Part shown: positions 1 through 8,653 of the stretch, in pieces | Layout of the letters: the number at the start of each line of letters is the position of its first letter | Position numbering within the stretch: the stretch's first letter is position 1 | Assembly: GCA_025455225.1 (NCBI GenBank) | Contig: JALOMY010000002.1 | Span: 1-32,945, forward strand | Origin: Cyclobacteriaceae bacterium | Lineage (GTDB): Bacteria; Bacteroidota; Bacteroidia; Cytophagales; Cyclobacteriaceae | DNA: 32,945 nt | Reading direction: 5' to 3' | Notes under the pieces: generated by a model | What the model was told of the DNA's origin: nothing | Seen by the model: the letters and a program-made list of their open reading frames with translations, nothing else | The model's database searches: none | Position numbers and translations under genes: made by a program

Positions 1-1686
1 GGGGCTGAAATAAAGGGTACCGGGCGCTCCTTCAACCGCCTCCAACTTGATATCGTATTTTTCTTCGAGGGGCTTATCCAGTTTGTGGGTGTGCTGGAAT
101 TCGGCTTTGGTGATCTGAAAATCCTTACCGGTTTGAAATGACTTCAGGTATTCCGATTCGCCCAGTGTCAGGAATGAATTGCGCGATTTTCTTCCGTAGT
201 ATCCATCGCTTGTAATCTTAAGCTCCCCGGTAAATTCACCATTGGATGATAAGGTTAATTTGGATGCTCCGCCTGTTCTTGATTTGGGCGCTACCAAATC
301 AACCCACCCCGGGTTTTGATTTGAGATGGCATAGCCACGACCATTGAGGCAGCGCTCAGGTAAAATGCCAATAGGCAATAACCGATCGGTTGCATCCAGT
401 AATATTTTTTTATCATTAAAAATGGCCATACAAATTACGTAGTTGAACTGTGAGGATAAGGCCATATTTTCCCTGACAAATCCATTGCTTCGTGTACTGA
501 GAATTACCGGGCTTGCATTAATGCCTGCTTTCTGCAACATGGACGTCAGCATAAGATTGATATGTGCTGAATTTCCCTTCTTATTTTCAAGGGCATCTTT
601 CAGGCTAACATCCGAGACAAATTTGCGATTGGAACCATCCCATTCCAGATTTGATTTAACATAACTGTAGATTGCTGAAATTTTCTCTTCTGGTGTGGAC
701 AAACCAGCAGTAACCTCATCGGTAGTCTTTTTCAGAAATCCCGAACCGCTTACTACATCACCGAAGTAGGGGCTTTCGAGGAAACTTTTGTTCAGATCCT
801 GCCAGGTGCCTACAATGTTTTCTATCGGGCGGTTTGGCAATTTATAGTAGGTTAGTTCAAAATTGATTTTAGACAGATAATCATGACTTGAAGTCATGAA
901 AGGTTCCTCACGAAAAGCAGGAGCATCTTTAGCTACCCACCGGTATTGCATCTCTTTATATTCAATTTTGTCTGATTGATACTGAGTCGAAGATACTTTA
1001 GTTCTTGGGTCAGTTGATCGCTCTTTGGAATTAATAAGTATACTTTTTGGAGCCTCCTTTGTTTCATTAATATACAATCCAACGTAACCCTGCATATATT
1101 TATCGTAATTAAAGTATTCAGGAATATAGGCGCGATACTCACTCCAGGCTACCGGAATGGTGGATTGAAATTCCCAATCCCTGAAATAACTCAGGAAGTC
1201 AGAAATTACTTTGTAATTCACTTCAATAACAGAGCCCTCTTTAACATTCGGGGCGGTGAACTTGATGATATCGGTATTCTGATCATACTTTTCTGTAAAA
1301 ATCCCATCTGATTTCAGTTTCGTCTCAACTACTTTACCGTTTTCGAAATTGTAGGTTATTACCTTGAGCCCGGTTAGTTTCTCTTTTCCAGAACTGTTGT
1401 GATAAAGAGGCACTTCAAAGTCGGCAAAGGAGTATCCGTCTTTCTTAAGAATTTTAATTCGGGTGGTACGTTCAAAATGAAGCTGAAACCAGGAATCAGC
1501 CGAGCTATAAACCACTTCCGATACGCCATAATCAAACAATACGGCAGCCGTTGCAGAGGAGTCATTCGGAAAGGAAGTCATCTTAACTTCATCAAGAGAA
1601 ACATCGCCAAATTTTACCGGGGGTTTTTGAGCGTAAACAAGGGAAGCGGCAGTAACAAGAATACATGCCCAGAGGGATCGAATCAT
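1..1686 (-). CDS. DUF3857 / transglutaminase-like exported protein, 3' end cut by window edge
   Basis: An open frame runs from an ATG at 1686 to base 1 without a stop, giving 562 visible residues; the C-terminus lies outside the window. Residues 1-19 are a signal peptide (hydrophobic stretch ending VYAQ), so the protein is exported. Residues about 40-230 match the DUF3857 domain, and about 310-430 a transglutaminase-like domain, an arrangement common in Bacteroidota. The transglutaminase core looks inactive: where active members have G-x-C this one has G371-N372-S373, and the histidine position reads FNYV, although the later LLDATD aspartate is kept. The family phrases STRSNG and LPERCLNG are present. 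I infer a non-catalytic envelope role, perhaps peptide or glycan binding. It is divergent from radA, with 106 bp between the starts. Confidence 0.85.
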   Translation of the reverse strand, partial: MIRSLWACILVTAASLVYAQKPPVKFGDVSLDEVKMTSFPNDSSATAAVLFDYGVSEVVYSSADSWFQLHFERTTRIKILKKDGYSFADFEVPLYHNSSGKEKLTGLKVITYNFENGKVVETKLKSDGIFTEKYDQNTDIIKFTAPNVKEGSVIEVNYKVISDFLSYFRDWEFQSTIPVAWSEYRAYIPEYFNYDKYMQGYVGLYINETKEAPKSILINSKERSTDPRTKVSSTQYQSDKIEYKEMQYRWVAKDAPAFREEPFMTSSHDYLSKINFELTYYKLPNRPIENIVGTWQDLNKSFLESPYFGDVVSGSGFLKKTTDEVTAGLSTPEEKISAIYSYVKSNLEWDGSNRKFVSDVSLKDALENKKGNSAHINLMLTSMLQKAGINASPVILSTRSNGFVRENMALSSQFNYVICMAIFNDKKILLDATDRLLPIGILPERCLNGRGYAISNQNPGWVDLVAPKSRTGGASKLTLSSNGEFTGELKITSDGYYGRKSRNSFLTLGESEYLKSFQTGKDFQITKAEFQHTHKLDKPLEEKYDIKLEAVEGAPGTLYFSP

Positions 1687-1770
1687 AGGTACTTTAAGTT
1701 TAGGTCCTATTAATATCTTAAAAAAACTTTAATAAGAACAGTGGGTAAGATCTTCATGTACCATTTCTGT

Positions 1771-1778
1771 TAATTTTG
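1771..1778 (+). promoter_or_regulatory. Putative radA -7 box (TAATTTTG)
   Basis: TAATTTTG fits the Bacteroidota -7 consensus TAnnTTTG and ends 14 bases before the radA ATG, predicting a leader of roughly 8-11 bases. No TTTG is found at the usual -33 distance, so the call rests on one element. Confidence 0.35.
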
Positions 1779-1792
1779 TTTCATATTCTGTA

Positions 1793-3169
1793 ATGGCAAA
1801 ATCAAAAACATTATTCTACTGCCAGAACTGTGGACTTGAGTCGGCTAAGTGGATGGGCAAATGTCCATCGTGCCAGCAATGGAATACGTTTGTAGAAGAA
1901 GTGGTACAAAAGGAACCTCCGGTTAAGACTGACTGGCGGCAGGATCAGGATCGTAAGCACCGCAATAAACCTCATACGCTTCATGAAATTGAATCTGGTT
2001 CAGAGATCCGGATATTAACTACCGACCAGGAGTTGAACCGTGTATTAGGCGGAGGTATTGTTCCCGGTTCGTTGATTTTAATTGGTGGTGAACCAGGTAT
2101 TGGCAAGTCCACGTTGATGCTGCAGCTGGCCTTATCGCTGAAGCAATTCAAAGTACTTTATGTTTCCGGTGAGGAGAGCGATCAACAGATCAAGATGCGG
2201 GCCGACCGGTTACAGCAAGCGGCTAATGAAAACTGCTACATCTTTACAGAGACCAATACACAGAATATTTTTCAGGGCATCAAAGAATTGCAACCCGATC
2301 TGGTCATTATCGATTCCATTCAAACCTTGCATTCGGAATTACTTGACTCCACACCCGGAAGCATAGGCCAGGTACGTCAGTGTGCCGGTGAATTGATGAA
2401 GTTCGCCAAGGAAACCAATACACCTGTTTTTCTGGTCGGGCATATTACCAAAGATGGAATGCTGGCCGGCCCTAAAGTGCTCGAACACATGGTAGACACG
2501 GTTTTGCAGTTTGAAGGCGACCGTCATTTGGCCTACCGGATTCTTCGCACCACCAAGAACCGGTTTGGTTCAACCAGTGAAATTGGCATTTATGAAATGC
2601 TGGGAAGTGGTTTGCGGGAGGTCTCCAATCCATCTGAGATTTTAATTTCACAGAAGGACAGCGCACTTAGCGGAGCCACAATTGGTGCGACAATGGAAGG
2701 CAACCGCCCGCTGTTGATTGAGATTCAATCCCTGGTGAGCCCGGCTTCATATGGCACACCCCAGCGTACACCAACCGGTTTCGATCAGAAGCGGCTCAAC
2801 ATGTTGCTGGCCGTGTTGGAGAAGCGATGCGGTTTCAGGATGGGGCAGCACGATGTGTTTGTAAATATGGCGGGTGGCATTCGCGTTGAGGATCCTGCTA
2901 TTGATCTGGCGTTGTGCGTATCCATTGTTTCTTCGCTGGAAGAGCTTCCTGTATCTGAAAAAATTTGTTTTGCTGCTGAAGTGGGATTGGGTGGTGAATT
3001 GCGTGCCGTGAACCGGATCGATCAACGGATTTCGGAAGCCGAGAAACTGGGGTTCACGGAAATTTATATTTCAAAATTCGGTCAAAAATCGATCGACAAA
3101 AAACATATGAAAATTAAAGTTAAATCGTTCGGAAAATTAACCGAGGTTTTTTCGGATTTGTTTGGCTGA
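1793..3169 (+). CDS. radA: DNA repair protein RadA
   Basis: RadA is a RecA-like ATPase that helps process recombination intermediates and promotes branch migration. The 458 residues match the normal family length. In order: an N-terminal zinc finger with C10, C13, C24 and C27; a RecA-like core with Walker A GGEPGIGKST at 98-107 (K105); the RadA-specific KNRFG motif at 255-259; and a Lon-protease-like C-terminal domain from about 275, with no sign of a protease active site. The ATG at 1793 leaves just nine residues before the first zinc cysteine, as usual. The next gene starts 38 bases downstream on the same strand and could share the transcript. Confidence 0.98.
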   Translation: MAKSKTLFYCQNCGLESAKWMGKCPSCQQWNTFVEEVVQKEPPVKTDWRQDQDRKHRNKPHTLHEIESGSEIRILTTDQELNRVLGGGIVPGSLILIGGEPGIGKSTLMLQLALSLKQFKVLYVSGEESDQQIKMRADRLQQAANENCYIFTETNTQNIFQGIKELQPDLVIIDSIQTLHSELLDSTPGSIGQVRQCAGELMKFAKETNTPVFLVGHITKDGMLAGPKVLEHMVDTVLQFEGDRHLAYRILRTTKNRFGSTSEIGIYEMLGSGLREVSNPSEILISQKDSALSGATIGATMEGNRPLLIEIQSLVSPASYGTPQRTPTGFDQKRLNMLLAVLEKRCGFRMGQHDVFVNMAGGIRVEDPAIDLALCVSIVSSLEELPVSEKICFAAEVGLGGELRAVNRIDQRISEAEKLGFTEIYISKFGQKSIDKKHMKIKVKSFGKLTEVFSDLFG

Positions 3170-3207
3170 TGATGACTACCGTTTAATCTTTGCACGCCTG
3201 AATTTCT

Positions 3208-3816
3208 ATGGAAGAATTTTTCACGCATACGCTCGGTTGGCCTGAGAACCTGTTCAGCTATTTCATACTACCTGTGTTGATTTTTCTTGCACGTATCATG
3301 GATGTTTCGATCAACACCATCCGAATTATTTATGTGCTGGGCGGCAGACGATTAACCGCCACAATGCTGGGTTTCTTTGAATCGTTTATCTGGCTGATGG
3401 CAATCCGCCAGATTTTTGAGCATCTTGATAACTGGGTTTGTTATATAGCCTACCCGGGAGGCTTTGCTACCGGTATTCTGGTCGGCATGATAATCGAAGA
3501 AAGGATTGCCTACGGCAAAGTGATCGTTCGGATCATTACCCGAAAAGATGTGTCGCTGTTGATTGCCTTTCTTGAGCAGAATAGGTTTCGATACACACGG
3601 GTTGATACAATAGGTTCTGAAGGTGCAGAAAATCTGGTGTTTACAGTTCTTCCACGCGAAAACCTGGAAATGCTGCTTTCCAACATGAAGGAAATTGTGC
3701 CCACAGCTTTCTATACAGTTGAAAAAGTAAACAGAGCGGCTGAGAGCGGCACGGTAGTTCAGGAAAGTGCCCGCTGGAGTATAGCGGGTTGGCTGCGGGG
3801 TGTGCGAAAAGATTAA
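3208..3816 (+). CDS. DUF2179/UPF0316-like (DUF5698) membrane protein
   Basis: A 202-residue protein with three hydrophobic segments in its first half (about 16-36, 50-70, 77-97), including the family-like stretch RIMDVSINTIRIIYVLGGRR. A soluble DUF2179-like domain follows at about 105-170. This is the layout of the UPF0316/YebE group of bacterial membrane proteins, whose function is not established. The soluble domain resembles small-ligand-binding C-terminal domains found in other membrane proteins, but the ligand here is unknown. It lies 38 bases after radA and probably shares its transcript. Its TAA stop overlaps the TAA of the opposite-strand gene, the two sharing the four bases TTAA at 3813-3816. 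Confidence 0.85.
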   Translation: MEEFFTHTLGWPENLFSYFILPVLIFLARIMDVSINTIRIIYVLGGRRLTATMLGFFESFIWLMAIRQIFEHLDNWVCYIAYPGGFATGILVGMIIEERIAYGKVIVRIITRKDVSLLIAFLEQNRFRYTRVDTIGSEGAENLVFTVLPRENLEMLLSNMKEIVPTAFYTVEKVNRAAESGTVVQESARWSIAGWLRGVRKD

Positions 3817-4709
3817 GCGCCTCTTCCTTGCAGGCCACCGGTGTGCAGGATCAGGATTTTTGAATTCATTCTGAAATCACCGTTTCTAACCATTTGATAT
3901 ACACCATAGACAACCTTGGCAGTATACACGAAATCTAAAGGCAGTGCATGCAATTGCTCAACTTGTTTAATGAAACTCAGTAGTTCATTCGTTGTTTTTG
4001 CATACCCTCCGAAATGATATCCGGTCACCAATCGCCAGTTGTTTTTATCAGGATAAACATACTTGCGAATTTCGTCAGCGAGATAGTCTACGCCCTTTAA
4101 AACTGGAAATCCAAATATTTGAATCCGATCAGGTAATCCATTGATTAATCCAGCAAGCGTTCCACCCGTGCCAACGGCACAGCAGAGGTAATCAAAATCA
4201 TCACCGAGTGATTGGGCAAATTCTTCTACACCCCGTACTGCAAGTTCATCGGTGCCGCCTTCAGGAATCCTGTAAAAATCACCAAACTGATTGTATAGTT
4301 CATTTATAAATTGTTCTTCATGTTTATGACGGTACGAATCACGCGTTATATAATGAAGTTTCATTCCACATTCTGCAGCAAAATGTAAAGTGGCATTCAG
4401 GGGAAGTGTTTCTTCACCTCGTATTATGCCGATGGATTGAAACCCAAGTTCTTTGGCTGCCGCTGCCGTAGCGTAAATGTGATTGGAGTAAGCGCCACCG
4501 AAAGTGAGCAGGGTTTTTTGTTTTTGGAGGAGGGCTTCTTCAAGATTGTATTTCAGTTTCCACCATTTGTTTCCGGATGCATATGGATGGTTAAGATCTT
4601 CGCGCTTGATCAACACCCGAACACCGGATTGCTCAAACAACGGATCATGTAATTCCTGGACGGGCGTTGGTGTATACGCTAACAAAGCCTGACAACTTAT
4701 GTCCTGCAA
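3813..4709 (-). CDS. PLP-dependent ACC deaminase / D-cysteine desulfhydrase family enzyme
   Basis: A fold-type II PLP enzyme of about 298 residues. The Schiff-base lysine is K48 in the SGNK motif, matching Lys51 of Pseudomonas ACC deaminase. GGAYSNH at 71-77 supplies the serine that contacts substrate, and GTGGTLAGL forms the phosphate-binding loop. Members deaminate 1-aminocyclopropane-1-carboxylate or break down D-cysteine, and substrate cannot be settled by eye; many Bacteroidota copies are annotated only at family level. The start is odd. No ATG or GTG occurs in frame between the upstream stop (4743) and the conserved core. The candidates are TTG at 4709 or TTG at 4685, and the latter gives MLAYTPTPVQEL, closer to where I would expect the family's N-terminus. 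Confidence 0.85.
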   Translation of the reverse strand: MQDISCQALLAYTPTPVQELHDPLFEQSGVRVLIKREDLNHPYASGNKWWKLKYNLEEALLQKQKTLLTFGGAYSNHIYATAAAAKELGFQSIGIIRGEETLPLNATLHFAAECGMKLHYITRDSYRHKHEEQFINELYNQFGDFYRIPEGGTDELAVRGVEEFAQSLGDDFDYLCCAVGTGGTLAGLINGLPDRIQIFGFPVLKGVDYLADEIRKYVYPDKNNWRLVTGYHFGGYAKTTNELLSFIKQVEQLHALPLDFVYTAKVVYGVYQMVRNGDFRMNSKILILHTGGLQGRGA

Positions 4710-4798
4710 GGTATCACGGATTTCTACCTTCCTGAAAGTAGACTACATTTAAAAATTGATACAGAGGAAATTATTTCTCAACAACCTGGTTAAAGAGG

Positions 4799-5848
4799 AT
4801 GGAAGAATATTTCAAAGGCAGAGGGTCACAAATCAAGACCGTAAACCGGTTTTTAAAAGCCCATTATGTGACGGACCATATCGAGGGCCTGGATGAGCCA
4901 TTGCTTTCGCTTCCAACCACACAACTATTTTATGAACATCCTAAAAAAGTAGTAAACAAAGTTACCAGTCCTGACTTAGGCATGATGTATTCACTCAACC
5001 CGTACCAGGGTTGTGAACACGGATGTATTTATTGCTACGCACGAAATACACACGAGTATTACGGTTTCAGTGCCGGCCTTGATTTTGAGAGTAAAATCAT
5101 GGTGAAGAAAAACGCTCCTCAGTTACTGGAGAAATTTTTACTTCACCCGGAATGGCAGGCAACACCTATTGCTTTTTCAGGTAATACGGATTGCTACCAG
5201 CCGCTGGAGCGTGAGATGAAAATTACCCGGTCCTTGCTTGCCGTAATGGCACGTTACCGGCATCCGGTGGGCATCATCACCAAGAACAGCCTGATACTTC
5301 GCGATCTGGATATTCTTTCCGATCTGGCCCATGACAACCTGGTGCATGTATACATTTCAATTACTACGCTCGATGAAGAATTGCGCAGAATTATGGAGCC
5401 CCGCACAGCCAGTGCCGGCAAGCGGTTGAAAACAGTTGAGGCGTTAGCCAGGGCCGGTGTGCCGGTTGGTATTATGAATGCCCCGATAATTCCAGGACTG
5501 AATCATCACGAAATACCGGCTATTATACAGGCAGCTGCCGAACATGGAGCGCAAGCTGCGGGCATGACGGTGGTCCGGTTAAATGGAGCGATAGGGAAAC
5601 TGTTTGAAGACTGGCTGCGCAAGAATTTTCCGGATCGGTTTGATAAAGTTTGGAATCAGATCTGCGCCCTGCATGGGGGCAGTGTTAATGACTCGGAATT
5701 TGGCAGACGAATGACCGGTGAAGGACAATATGCCGAAGCGATTTATCAATTATACAGTGCAGCAAAAAGAAAATATTTTGCAGGTAAAAACATGCCACCA
5801 TACAACTTGAACGTATTCCGAAGAGGAGGAAACCTGAGCTTATTCTAA
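4799..5848 (+). CDS. PA0069 family radical SAM protein (COG1533-like)
   Basis: A 349-residue radical SAM protein. The [4Fe-4S] ligands are C72, C76 and C79 in the motif CEHGCIYC, preceded by the NPYQG stretch seen in the spore-photoproduct-lyase-like/COG1533 group. Other family features are the SGNTDCYQP and ITKNSLILRD segments and a C-terminal GQYAEAIYQLY segment. The family is widespread in bacteria without sporulation, and its reaction and substrate are not firmly known. The ATG at 4799 follows a purine-rich AAGAGG with no spacing, so I do not treat that as a Shine-Dalgarno site. It is divergent from the PLP enzyme gene and convergent with lysA (11 bases between stops), so it is probably transcribed alone. 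Confidence 0.92.
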   Translation: MEEYFKGRGSQIKTVNRFLKAHYVTDHIEGLDEPLLSLPTTQLFYEHPKKVVNKVTSPDLGMMYSLNPYQGCEHGCIYCYARNTHEYYGFSAGLDFESKIMVKKNAPQLLEKFLLHPEWQATPIAFSGNTDCYQPLEREMKITRSLLAVMARYRHPVGIITKNSLILRDLDILSDLAHDNLVHVYISITTLDEELRRIMEPRTASAGKRLKTVEALARAGVPVGIMNAPIIPGLNHHEIPAIIQAAAEHGAQAAGMTVVRLNGAIGKLFEDWLRKNFPDRFDKVWNQICALHGGSVNDSEFGRRMTGEGQYAEAIYQLYSAAKRKYFAGKNMPPYNLNVFRRGGNLSLF

Positions 5849-5859
5849 AGCATCTGGGC

Positions 5860-7092
5860 TTACAATCCAATATCCACCTGCCCCTTAAGCAGGTCTTCAA
5901 AAGTTTCGGCTTCGCGTATCAGTTTTGCTTCATTATTAATAACCAAAACTTCGGCAGGACGTAACCGTGAATTATAATTGGAGGCCATGGAATAGCAATA
6001 AGCGCCCGCATTCCGAATGGCCAGGATGTCGCCCTCCTGCACCTCATTCATTTTACGGTCTGCACCAAAAGTATCCGTTTCGCAGATGTAGCCGACAACG
6101 GTGTACATTTTCTGGGAGCCCGAAGGATTGGAAACATTTACAATATGATGATAGGCATCGTACATCATGGGGCGGATGAGGTGATTCAATCCGGAATTAA
6201 CGCCAACAAATGTTACGGAAGGCGTAGGTTTAACAACGGTTGTTTTTACAAGCAAAGTACCAGCCTCACTTACAATAAATTTTCCGGGCTCAATCCAAAG
6301 TTCAAGCTTGCGTCCGTATTGACGGCAAAATTCAGCAAAAGATTGAGTAAGTTTTAACCCCAGGTCATAGATGTTGGTCACCAGATCGCCTTCCTGGTAA
6401 GCAACTTTGAATCCGCTGCCGAAATCAATAAACTTCAGATCAGGGAAATCACTTGCCAGGCCGAATAAGATTTCAGCCATCTTTAGAAACACATCTGCTT
6501 CATAAATATCAGATCCGGTATGAACATGAAGTCCGTTTACATTGATGTTATACTGACGAACAATCTCAACAATCTGGGGTAACTGGTAAATGGAGATTCC
6601 AAATTTGGAATTGCTGTGACCGGTTGAAATCTTGTAATGCCCACCTGCCATGATGTGCGGATTGAGCCGGATGCTGCACGGATAGGAGCTTCTGTATTGA
6701 GCTCCGAATTTCTTAAGAAAAGACAGGTTGTCAATATTGATGATCAGTCCGAGTTTAACAGCTTCTTCAATTTCTGAGAAGTCGGCACAATTGGGAGAGA
6801 ACATAATCTCGGAAGGAGCAAAGCCGGCATGAAGCGCCAGCCGGGCTTCATGAATCGACACGGCATCGGCACCGGCACCGTGTCGTTTTAGTAATTTAAG
6901 GATGGATACATTGGAAAGGGCCTTAATGGCGTATTTCACTTTAACATCAGCACCCGAAAAAGCCATCTTCAGGCTTTTAAACTGATGAATGATTTTTTCT
7001 GCATCGTAGACGTATAAAGGGGTTCCAAACTGTTCAGCGAGATCAATAACGCTGACATTTTGAATGAAATAAGATCCATCCCGTAACTCCAT
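5860..7092 (-). CDS. lysA: Diaminopimelate decarboxylase
   Basis: LysA removes CO2 from meso-diaminopimelate to give L-lysine, the last step of the DAP pathway, in the cytoplasm. It is a PLP enzyme of the alanine-racemase-like fold-type III. K57 in YAIKAL is the PLP lysine; the HVHTGSD segment, the EPGKF phosphate-binding segment and the CETDTFG active-site motif (about 340) are all present. I use the ATG at 7092 (410 residues). A GTG two codons upstream (7098) is possible but adds nothing recognisable. A TATATTTG -7 box lies just upstream at 7115-7122. No lysine riboswitch fits in the 75-base divergent gap before the hydrolase gene. Confidence 0.97.
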   Translation of the reverse strand: MELRDGSYFIQNVSVIDLAEQFGTPLYVYDAEKIIHQFKSLKMAFSGADVKVKYAIKALSNVSILKLLKRHGAGADAVSIHEARLALHAGFAPSEIMFSPNCADFSEIEEAVKLGLIINIDNLSFLKKFGAQYRSSYPCSIRLNPHIMAGGHYKISTGHSNSKFGISIYQLPQIVEIVRQYNINVNGLHVHTGSDIYEADVFLKMAEILFGLASDFPDLKFIDFGSGFKVAYQEGDLVTNIYDLGLKLTQSFAEFCRQYGRKLELWIEPGKFIVSEAGTLLVKTTVVKPTPSVTFVGVNSGLNHLIRPMMYDAYHHIVNVSNPSGSQKMYTVVGYICETDTFGADRKMNEVQEGDILAIRNAGAYCYSMASNYNSRLRPAEVLVINNEAKLIREAETFEDLLKGQVDIGL

Positions 7093-7114
7093 GAACACTG
7101 GTTTATTAAAGGCT

Positions 7115-7122
7115 CAAATATA
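7115..7122 (-). promoter_or_regulatory. Putative lysA -7 box (TATATTTG on minus strand)
   Basis: On the minus strand this reads TATATTTG, a perfect TAnnTTTG match, and predicts a leader of about 15-20 bases before the lysA ATG at 7092. A -33 TTTG is not evident. Confidence 0.4.
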
Positions 7123-7155
7123 CTTGCAGAATCGCACTCCTGTGTTTTGTATGCT

Positions 7156-7163
7156 TATTTTTG
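7156..7163 (+). promoter_or_regulatory. Putative -7 box abutting the hydrolase start (TATTTTTG)
   Basis: TATTTTTG fits TAnnTTTG and ends only four bases before the ATG at 7168. If used, transcription would begin at or within the start codon, implying a leaderless mRNA. No -33 element is seen at the normal distance. Confidence 0.35.
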
Positions 7164-7167
7164 AAAC

Positions 7168-7935
7168 ATGAAATTGTTTTATCGTGAGTATGGTGAAGGC
7201 CAGCCGTTTATTATTCTTCATGGTTTAATGGGGTCATCCGATAACTGGTTACCCCAGGCGAAGATGTTTTCAGAACATTACCATGTTTTTGTTGTAGACC
7301 AGCGTAATCATGGCCAGTCGCCACACAGTGAAGAGTTCAACTATGAAGTCCTGGCAACCGATTTACTGGAATTTATTCAGGAACATGAACTAAAGAATCC
7401 TGTGCTGCTTGGTCATTCCATGGGGGGTAAAGCAGTAATGAATTTTGCCCTTCAAAACCCGGATCTTCCCGATGCATTAATTGTGGTTGATATCGCACCG
7501 AAGGCATACGAAGTCCGGCACGATTATATTGTTGAAGGGTTAAAAGCAGTTCCGATTGAGTCTATCCAAAATCGGAACGAAGCTGATGAATCGTTATCGA
7601 GGCATGTAGCTGACCCGGCAGTTCGCCAGTTCTTATTGAAAAACCTGATGCGAAAACCGGAAGGTGGCTTTGGCTGGCGGATCAACTTGCCGGTAATTGA
7701 TCGTTCCATTCATGCCATTGGCAGCGGCTTATTTGCGGAAGGTAAATTCACAAAAAAAACACTCTTCATACGAGGCTTGAAGTCTGACTATATCCTGGAT
7801 GAAGACCGGGCGCTTATCCATAATTATTTTTCGGCCTCTACTCTGGTGGATATGCATACAGGGCATTGGGTTCAGGCTGAAAAGCCGGCTGAATTTGTTG
7901 ATGTAGTATTGAATTTTTTAAAATCCGGTTCGTGA
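7168..7935 (+). CDS. Alpha/beta hydrolase, YbfF-like esterase
   Basis: A 255-residue single-domain cytoplasmic alpha/beta hydrolase. The oxyanion-loop motif HGLMGSSDNW is near residue 18, the nucleophile elbow GHSMGG places the catalytic serine at S84, the acid is probably the aspartate of GLKSD (about 207), and the catalytic histidine is H233 in TGHW. The DQRNHG segment and the overall pattern resemble YbfF esterases, which act on acyl esters of uncertain physiological identity. Its TGA stop overlaps the GTG start of the next gene by four bases (GTGA at 7932-7935), so the two are probably translationally coupled. No signal peptide is present. Confidence 0.92.
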   Translation: MKLFYREYGEGQPFIILHGLMGSSDNWLPQAKMFSEHYHVFVVDQRNHGQSPHSEEFNYEVLATDLLEFIQEHELKNPVLLGHSMGGKAVMNFALQNPDLPDALIVVDIAPKAYEVRHDYIVEGLKAVPIESIQNRNEADESLSRHVADPAVRQFLLKNLMRKPEGGFGWRINLPVIDRSIHAIGSGLFAEGKFTKKTLFIRGLKSDYILDEDRALIHNYFSASTLVDMHTGHWVQAEKPAEFVDVVLNFLKSGS

Positions 7936-8645
7936 AAAAGGGAACCCTATACCTGATTCCGAATGTCATAGCGGAAGAAACAGCGCTTGATGTAATTCCC
8001 CCATCAGTCAAGGCAGTCCTTCAGTCGCTTACTTCTTTTCTTGTAGAGGATGTACGAACTGCAAGACGTTACCTGAGCAGTTTAAAAATTTACGACCGGA
8101 TTGAGGATCTTGAATTTGAGGTATTGAATAAGGATACCCGACCTGAGGCTTTAACCGAACTGATGCGTCCTTTGATGGAGGGAAAATCCATGGGTGTGAT
8201 TTCGGAGTCGGGATGCCCGGGGATTGCTGATCCGGGAGCCCTGGCCGTTGCTTATGCTCATATCCGGGAGATACCGGTTGTTCCCCTGGTAGGACCTTCT
8301 TCCCTGTTGCTGGCGTTAATGGCATCAGGTATGAACGGACAGCATTTTGCTTTTCACGGCTATTTGCCAATTGAACGATCGGAAGCAATTCAGGCTATCC
8401 ATCAATTTGAAAAGGAATCCCGCCTGAAAGATCAAACACAAATTTTTATTGAAACCCCGTATCGGAATAATCCGGTATTCTCGCTTTTAGTACAATCGCT
8501 TCATTCGCAAACCCGGCTATGCGTAGCCATTGATCTCACGGGCAAAAACCAGCAAATAATTTCGCGTACAGTATCGGATTGGAAAGAGCAGCAATATGAT
8601 TGGCCTAAACTTCCGGCTGTTTTTCTGTTTCACAGTGCCAGATAA
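7932..8645 (+). CDS. RsmI-like SAM-dependent methyltransferase (tetrapyrrole methylase fold)
   Basis: A 237-residue protein of the COG0313 group. It begins KKGTLYLIPN, carries the VISESGCPGIADPGA segment that in RsmI (GTPGISDPG) helps bind SAM, and has VPLVGPSSLLLALMASG and the substrate-side ETPYRN motif. RsmI 2'-O-methylates C1402 of 16S rRNA. This copy is shorter and more divergent than E. coli RsmI (286 residues), so it may be a paralog with another target; I therefore give no symbol. It starts with GTG inside the stop of the hydrolase gene, the usual sign of a co-translated pair, and ends 78 bases before metK, which makes its cofactor SAM. Confidence 0.85.
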   Translation: MKKGTLYLIPNVIAEETALDVIPPSVKAVLQSLTSFLVEDVRTARRYLSSLKIYDRIEDLEFEVLNKDTRPEALTELMRPLMEGKSMGVISESGCPGIADPGALAVAYAHIREIPVVPLVGPSSLLLALMASGMNGQHFAFHGYLPIERSEAIQAIHQFEKESRLKDQTQIFIETPYRNNPVFSLLVQSLHSQTRLCVAIDLTGKNQQIISRTVSDWKEQQYDWPKLPAVFLFHSAR

Positions 8646-8653
8646 CCCAGTGT

